This document shows, one piece after another, positions 59,601 to 64,000 of a DNA stretch of 64,000 nucleotides. Source of the stretch: Sclerodactyla briareus. Its lineage: Eukaryota > Echinodermata > Holothuroidea > Dendrochirotida > Sclerodactylidae. The notes under the pieces are model-generated. The model ran no database searches. It had not been told where the DNA came from and worked only from the letters and a program-made list of their open reading frames with translations. A program made the translations under genes and the position numbers. Within the stretch, counting starts at the first letter, position 1. Each line of letters starts with the position of its first letter. The stretch spans positions 62,001 through 126,000 of the forward strand of contig JAODTK010004087.1 in the NCBI GenBank assembly GCA_026419785.1, in the 5' to 3' direction.

Positions 59601-62102
59601 GCACAATGAGATGGATATTGTTATCTTCTTGTTCTCGTCTCCAGAGCCTCCTACCACCGTATCTTGCTCTATAAGCTGCTGTCTTCAATGGACTGTCATG
59701 TAATTGCTGTTGACTATCGAGGTGAGTCACAATGTGTTCATTATTCCGTAGCACTCTCAGAACTATGGCTTGATTGTGCCATCTATATAGCCAGCCATTG
59801 AGTTTTTGCTGTAGGATGATTTTTCATATGTCAAGAATGCTGGGTAAGCCGTTTTGAGAAAATATGCATTTTTTTGGAGGGGGGGGGAGAATAATGCTAT
59901 AACAATACTGCTATGACTTCTGTTGTAACTTCAGCACCTTTGATTTATTAGTCTTGCCCGAATAAGTAGAATGGATGAAAGGAAATGCCACTTGAGGCGA
60001 TGTGGTTCCATTCAGCCAATTCATGAATTTGCATGACTTAGTCATCAACCTTCAGAAATTTCTTTGAATGAGTGGAATCATTGAGCGGTCCCTGACTCGA
60101 GTCCTGTACTGTTCTATTGGGGAACTTCCACGAAGTTGCTCGAGTCATTTCATTTTTGAAAAGTGGTGACTCATTTCATGACATGTTACAAAACTGGGTA
60201 CATGCAGCTTATTATCTGCTCTCCTAATGCACCAGCTTTACAAATAATATATATGAATATGGTGATTTCAGCCCGTTTTGATCAGCCATTCTACTGCCAT
60301 GCCACTCTTGACATCATTGACATTGACATATAAGGAAACCCTCAGCCCGGAAAGAGAGGCAGCAGACTTGTTATGTACTCACATTAATACTCTCAGTAAC
60401 CAATGTTCTGGTGGTCTCAGAGAGAACACAGATTTCTGCAGGCCAACTGAGATATTCACCCAATAATTTTCCGAGTATTCAGATTGTCATATTCTGAAAT
60501 TTCATATCGAAATGATGGTAATTTATTCCAAATAGGCTATTCATGAAAGCTGACACCATGTTCATAGTTATATTATAGTTATTAGTGATCAGTAAAGCTG
60601 TGCAACGATTTTCTCCATGAATAGCAATGTTGACTTGAGCGGCAGCGGTACTCTTGAAAATTAATAGTTTGAGGGCAATAACCGGTGGTGCAGTAGAGCA
60701 TTTGGAAACTTACTTTGCTTCATGCTTCCATTGACTGATACTTATTCGAGCTGTTATTTTAATTCATGGAATACCTCAAAATGCTTGCAATGTTTTCCAT
60801 GGTATCTTGAAGTTGAGCAATCATAATGTTCTTCTATTACCTTGCGCATATGCCCTACTTTATTCCTACTTTGATCTGGCATAAACAGAGCAACAGAAAC
60901 TGAAACCACACTGTTCGGAAACCATCGTTATATTTTTGTCTACTTGTACCTCCTTCCAATCCGGCGATCTTGGTATTGTTTCTCATGGGGATTTCAGGAT
61001 CACCGGTGGTGCTACGCTTCCGAAAAGATGCATGTTTGTGATTATTCACTTTCAGGCTTGTCTGGAAATACTGACTGGTGGGGTTGCCAATTGAGCTGTA
61101 CCCTTTCTTTACGGACTGAGTTAAGATATAGAGAAGGGATATAATAGTGGCACAGGTAAGCGTGTTCTCGCTAGTTCCCATACTAGTTACTACTGCTCTA
61201 CTGGCATTAATCGATTGCGCCAAATCTATTGTTTGCAGGCTTTGCAGATTCCGGGGGTACGGCGACCCCAGATAAGATCCAACATGACATGGAGATGGTC
61301 TATACTTGGGCCAAGGAGAGAAGCAAGGACTCCAAGATATATGTCTGGGGTCATTCTTTCGCACTGGGTAAGATCTCTCTGAATTTTCAGGGTGAAATGG
61401 GATTTAGCAAATTTTAATCCGCGCTCAAAGAATTCAGTGCTCGATTTTTTGGTATACGGTATATATTGTACAAATTGTCCGATAACGATAATTTGCCCAA
61501 TTTTGACTTTGGTTGGAAGTGTCAACATATTTTTACTTTACCTTCTTTCTTAGTTGATCCTATTGAGATTCTTTCAGGCTGTACCTATACATTAGGCCTA
61601 AAAAACCCCTACAGCATACATTCCACTTAACCCACATCATATTAGATGTATTTATAAGATTTGAAACACAAACTTGAGCAAAAACAGCTGTTGGTGGTTT
61701 ATGTTTGCAAGTTGAACTTTTTTTGGTCAATGCACACTGGTCTCAAAAGGATTTCTGTGGTTGGCTACACTAACTCTGATCCATAGTCCTAATCCACAAC
61801 TCCAGCAAGGAATTTAACGAGGAATATAATTGCTACTTTATAATGCCACTCGCCGAGCAGAAAAAATATCTTCCAAAGAAGTTTGCATCAGCTGATTTTT
61901 CCCGGTCAGGTGGGTCACGGGGTTGGGTTTGAACCCCAGAACCCTCCCTGTGCATAGGTTATTAGACGTATGTTATTTGATTTACAGTCTGTCGCAGTTG
62001 AAAGACCTGGGTTATATGCCTGGTCGGGTCATACCAACACTTATATACTGCCAGTGCATGAGCAATGGAGAAACAACCCCCCCCCCCAAAAAAAAAAAAA
62101 AC

Positions 62103-62133
<31 letters not shown>

Positions 62134-63311
62134 AGGCCCTCCTGATTACCCAGAAGAGTTATTCAGAGATGGTTAAAAAAAATATGTTTATAGATATAAT
62201 CCAAAGTCAGATGATGGGACTTTGAACCCAAGATACTGTGTGGAATGGAAGTCATGGTAATTAATCTCCCATCCCCAAACCTTTAGAGTGACTTTTGTGA
62301 AGTCCACTCTGATGAGAAACCTGCGATCTCTGGCAGCTCGTTATTCATGTGTTCTTTGCCTCTATCAAAACGATGGGTATGCGATGACTGAGTTCATATC
62401 ATTGCTCATATGGTGCTCTTTCGTGTCGAAGACATACAGCCCCTGATCATCAGCGGCTCGTCACACCTATACTATACAGCATGCACCTCTCACTTGTTCA
62501 CTCTTGGCGCACCATCTCAGTATGCTACCTCATTGTGTCCTTTGGAGAATTCCAAGTAGAGCTGCTACATACAGCACTCACTACTCTTCACAAGAGGTTC
62601 CAACTTCTACACGTGGGTCGCGTGGAACACTTCAGGAGACATACCTTGTCCTCAGGCCTGCAATGGAAGTCCTCGGGCCTGCACTGGGATTCAAACTCGC
62701 AATCAATTGTTTCGTTGAGAGCTCTACCAACTGAGCTGGTCTACCTCCCCCAATCGGCCTGTGGAAAGTGGTTTTGAAGTTTGTTGAAGTTCCCATCTCA
62801 TATCAGCCTTCTCTCTCTATACAGTGGATACACAATTGGCCGTTTGCGAAAACAAACACCTGTAGGAGTTTGTTTTGCTTCCTGTCCATCTGAATATTCA
62901 CAGACTGTTGGGTGGGGCGGAGCCTCACGTTGAAATATGCTGTCATGTTTTCCAATGCCCCATGCACTGTTAGTGGTTGACAGTTACATCACATGTATTA
63001 TAATGAGGAGAATTCCAGATTTCAGGGATTCGTCAAACAAAACATGCAGACGATATGTTGAGTACTAGTGAGGAAAAGCCCCCTCTATTTTCTAGGATCA
63101 TCTCACATATTGTCGGCTTCAGCAGGCTACCTCCCCATTGGCCATTATGCATAAATTGGGTTATTTGGTGCAATAAATGAAAAAAGAACAATTAGAACTA
63201 GCTCTAACTGTTCATCTTTGATGTGGCTATGATGTTAAAAATACTTATACACACCTTTTTTCACAGGAAAGGATATCGTCTCCAAAATACATGCTGAACT
63301 GTGTGATACAG
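56564..63311 (+). CDS. ABHD12: ABHD12-like serine hydrolase, five exons, partial at both ends
   Basis: ABHD12 family enzymes are membrane-bound alpha/beta hydrolases of the endoplasmic reticulum that cleave lysophosphatidylserine and monoacylglycerols. Five plus-strand exons are seen: 56564-56668, 57332-57451, 59645-59721, 61239-61367 and 63267-63311. They encode VPVFVDYHIPEH with GVHVWV; KPIVLYFHGNSGT; YHRILLYKLLSSMDCHVIAVD; YRGFADSGGTATPD with KIYVWGHSFALG; and KDIVSKIHAELCDT. Human ABHD12 has VPYFID, PIILYLHGN.GTR, HRVELYKVLSSLGYHVV.FDYRGWGDS, and VYIWGHSLGTG in the same order. The second-to-third junction works in phase 2, the third-to-fourth and fourth-to-fifth in phase 1. The membrane-spanning N-terminal exon was not found. 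The part with the catalytic Asp and His lies beyond the window. ABHD12B is a possible alternative within the same family. An in-frame TAA at 57378 is noted separately. Confidence 0.85.
57332..57451 (+). CDS. ABHD12: ABHD12-like exon with oxyanion motif HGNSGT, internal stop
   Basis: A strong pyrimidine tract ends CTCCAG at 57327, with a second AG four bases on (GCAG, 57331). Only the second AG keeps phase 2 with the previous exon. The frame reads ASKSLMHIMSDTAE, then I, then TAA at 57378-57380, then TFECLRGTKPIVLYFHGNSGT. The last part is a clear ABHD12 block (human WYEDAL..HPIILYLHGN). The donor is GTGTAA at 57452, or GTAAGC two bases later. The stop means an assembly error, a disrupted gene, or use of a later acceptor (TTAG at 57400). 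Confidence 0.75.
59645..59721 (+). CDS. ABHD12: ABHD12-like exon, YKLLSSMDCHVIAVDYR
   Basis: The acceptor is TTCTCGTCTCCAG and the donor is GTGAGT. It encodes ASYHRILLYKLLSS and then MDCHVIAVDYR, split within the next Gly codon (phase 1). Human ABHD12 has HRVELYKVLSSLGYHVV and DYRG. No stop or shift. Confidence 0.9.
61239..61367 (+). CDS. ABHD12: ABHD12-like exon with nucleophile serine
   Basis: The acceptor is TTGTTTGCAG and the donor is GTAAGA. It encodes GFADSGGTATPDKIQHDM, EMVYTWAKERSKDSK and IYVWGHSFALG. Human ABHD12 reads GWGDSVGTP, VFDWIKARSGD and VYIWGHSLGTG. The serine of GHS is the predicted nucleophile. The usual G-H-S-L-G becomes G-H-S-F-A here, so the closing glycine of the elbow is alanine. 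Phase 1 at both ends. Confidence 0.92.
62076..62131. repeat. C9 then long poly-A
   Basis: CCCCCCCCC, then A-rich sequence of about 45 bases with one or two Cs. It sits in the ABHD12-like intron between the last two recognised exons. It may be the tail of a retroposed SINE. Confidence 0.9.
62620..62760 (-). repeat. tRNA-derived SINE head
   Basis: The reverse strand shows CCAGCTCAGTTGGTAGAGC, then about 22 bases, then GAGTTTGAATCCC. Both pol III boxes are near-perfect. It continues into non-tRNA sequence on both sides without a closed acceptor stem, so SINE is preferred over a tRNA gene. Confidence 0.65.
63267..63311 (+). CDS. ABHD12: ABHD12-like exon after the nucleophile elbow
   Basis: The acceptor is CCTTTTTTCACAG and the donor is GTGGGT. 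The 45-base exon completes the Gly codon and encodes KDIVSKIHAELCDT. It takes the place of VATNLVRRLCERE, which follows the nucleophile in human ABHD12. It ends in phase 1. The next exon (expected PPDALILESPF) was not found before the right edge. Confidence 0.75.
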
Positions 63312-63847
63312 GTGGGTGATGATCATCAAAAATTGGAGATGCTCCTGGCTTTCATATTTTTTCTCTTAGATCAATCATCTGACACCTACTTGAACACAGA
63401 TTTACACTACATGTTTCAAGTCAGTCATAGTCATGTCTATGTCCGTAAAACAATACTGTGGCACGCTAGAGTGGCCAACACATTCAGATGAAGTTCTTGT
63501 GCCCTTCAAGCTTTTTAAGCTTTAAACTTCTTTAACACGTTCTAAACGATGACTGCAACAATATGGCTAGTGTTACTCTGACAAATTTTGTGTTTTTCCT
63601 CTCCTCCGAACTAAGTTCAGAACGGAGACTCAATGATCACTGTGTATGCGGGTGCGTGCGTGTCTGTCACAATTCCTCGATAGCGGGAATTCTCTGAAAC
63701 GGTGCTCGAGGCGATTTTGTGTGAAACTTTGTATGTAGTTGGGGTTGGGTGAACACAATTTGATTAGATTTTGAGCACGAAAGTCACTGATAAGTGGGGT
63801 AATTCGCCCTTCCCATGTTATTATATCCCACTTCGGGATATGATGGT

Positions 63848-63970
63848 TTTGCTTCGCCGGCTCCCGCATCCGCCGCTCCGCCGCATCCGCCGCATCCGCC
63901 GCAATCCGCCGCATCCGCCGCATCCGCCGCATCCGCCGCATCCGCCGCCTATCCCCGCATCCGCCGCTAT
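63848..63970. repeat. (GCATCCGCC)n minisatellite
   Basis: A nonamer GCATCCGCC repeated about 12 times with small changes, near the right edge of the window. Any open frame across it (MRRMRR or AADAAD) is low-complexity and not credible. Confidence 0.95.
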
Positions 63971-64000
63971 TCTTGTTATCGGCAATACTCTCCACACTTT

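Noticed and set aside
60855..61364. 169-codon minus-strand frame
   Set aside because: It partly overlaps the real plus-strand hydrolase exon in antisense and shows no domain. A short piece (TTGDPEIPMRNNTKIAGLEG) looks protein-like but has no supporting exon nearby.
62110..62176. Next ABHD12 exon after the poly-A (GGPPDYPEE)
   Set aside because: GGPPD resembles the family's (G)TPPDALILES, but the match ends after PPD, there is no acceptor, and the real following exon with splice sites is at 63267.
62690..62750. tRNA gene on the minus strand
   Set aside because: Both pol III boxes are present, but no acceptor stem pairs at the right spacing and flanking sequence continues as a SINE-like unit.
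63630..63995. Arg/Met or Ala/Asp-repeat protein
   Set aside because: It is the translation of a nonamer minisatellite.

Overview
The window is eukaryotic, intron-rich and repeat-rich, about 40 percent GC by eye. Short exons with clear splice sites sit in long introns full of tandem repeats, tRNA-derived SINE pieces, CR1/L2-like reverse-transcriptase relics, MITE-like elements and homopolymers. The gene content and the repeat style suggest a marine invertebrate, most likely a deuterostome such as an echinoderm or hemichordate. The species cannot be named from the sequence.

Two genes are recognised. GINS1 (PSF1, a subunit of the GINS replication complex) lies on the minus strand. Six exons, 23268 down to 16931, cover the product from about its first quarter to the authentic C-terminal motif and stop. 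An ABHD12-type serine hydrolase (lysophosphatidylserine/monoacylglycerol lipase family) lies on the plus strand. Five exons, 56564 to 63311, carry the HGNSGT oxyanion segment and the GHS nucleophile, and the gene runs off the right edge. The two genes diverge head to head, as GINS1 and ABHD12 do on human chromosome 20p11.21, so this looks like an old conserved gene pair. First exons of both are missing from my reading and should lie in the roughly 33 kb between them.

Layout: 1-5.8 kb, an unrecognised plus-strand gene with three phase-compatible exons and a possible terminal coding segment. 5.8-11.8 kb, mostly noncoding, with two candidate exons at 10.1-10.4 kb. 11.8-13.4 kb, a 99-bp tandem array. 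14-17 kb, dispersed repeats and a 173-bp tandem array just past the 3' end of GINS1. 17-23.3 kb, GINS1 exons with retroelement relics in the introns and a tandem duplication of one exon's 3' end. 23.6-25.2 kb, a 66-bp array. 26.2-28.1 kb, a ~315-bp array. 28-56 kb, intergenic or 5' intron sequence with several repeat families, a large inverted duplication and GC-rich repeats. 56.5-64 kb, ABHD12-like exons.

Several exons of both named genes and of the unnamed one need single-base corrections, often at homopolymers, to keep frame. An indel-prone assembly explains this most simply, but pseudogenes are not excluded. The most unusual feature is the tandem duplication of the 3' end of a GINS1 exon together with its splice donor.
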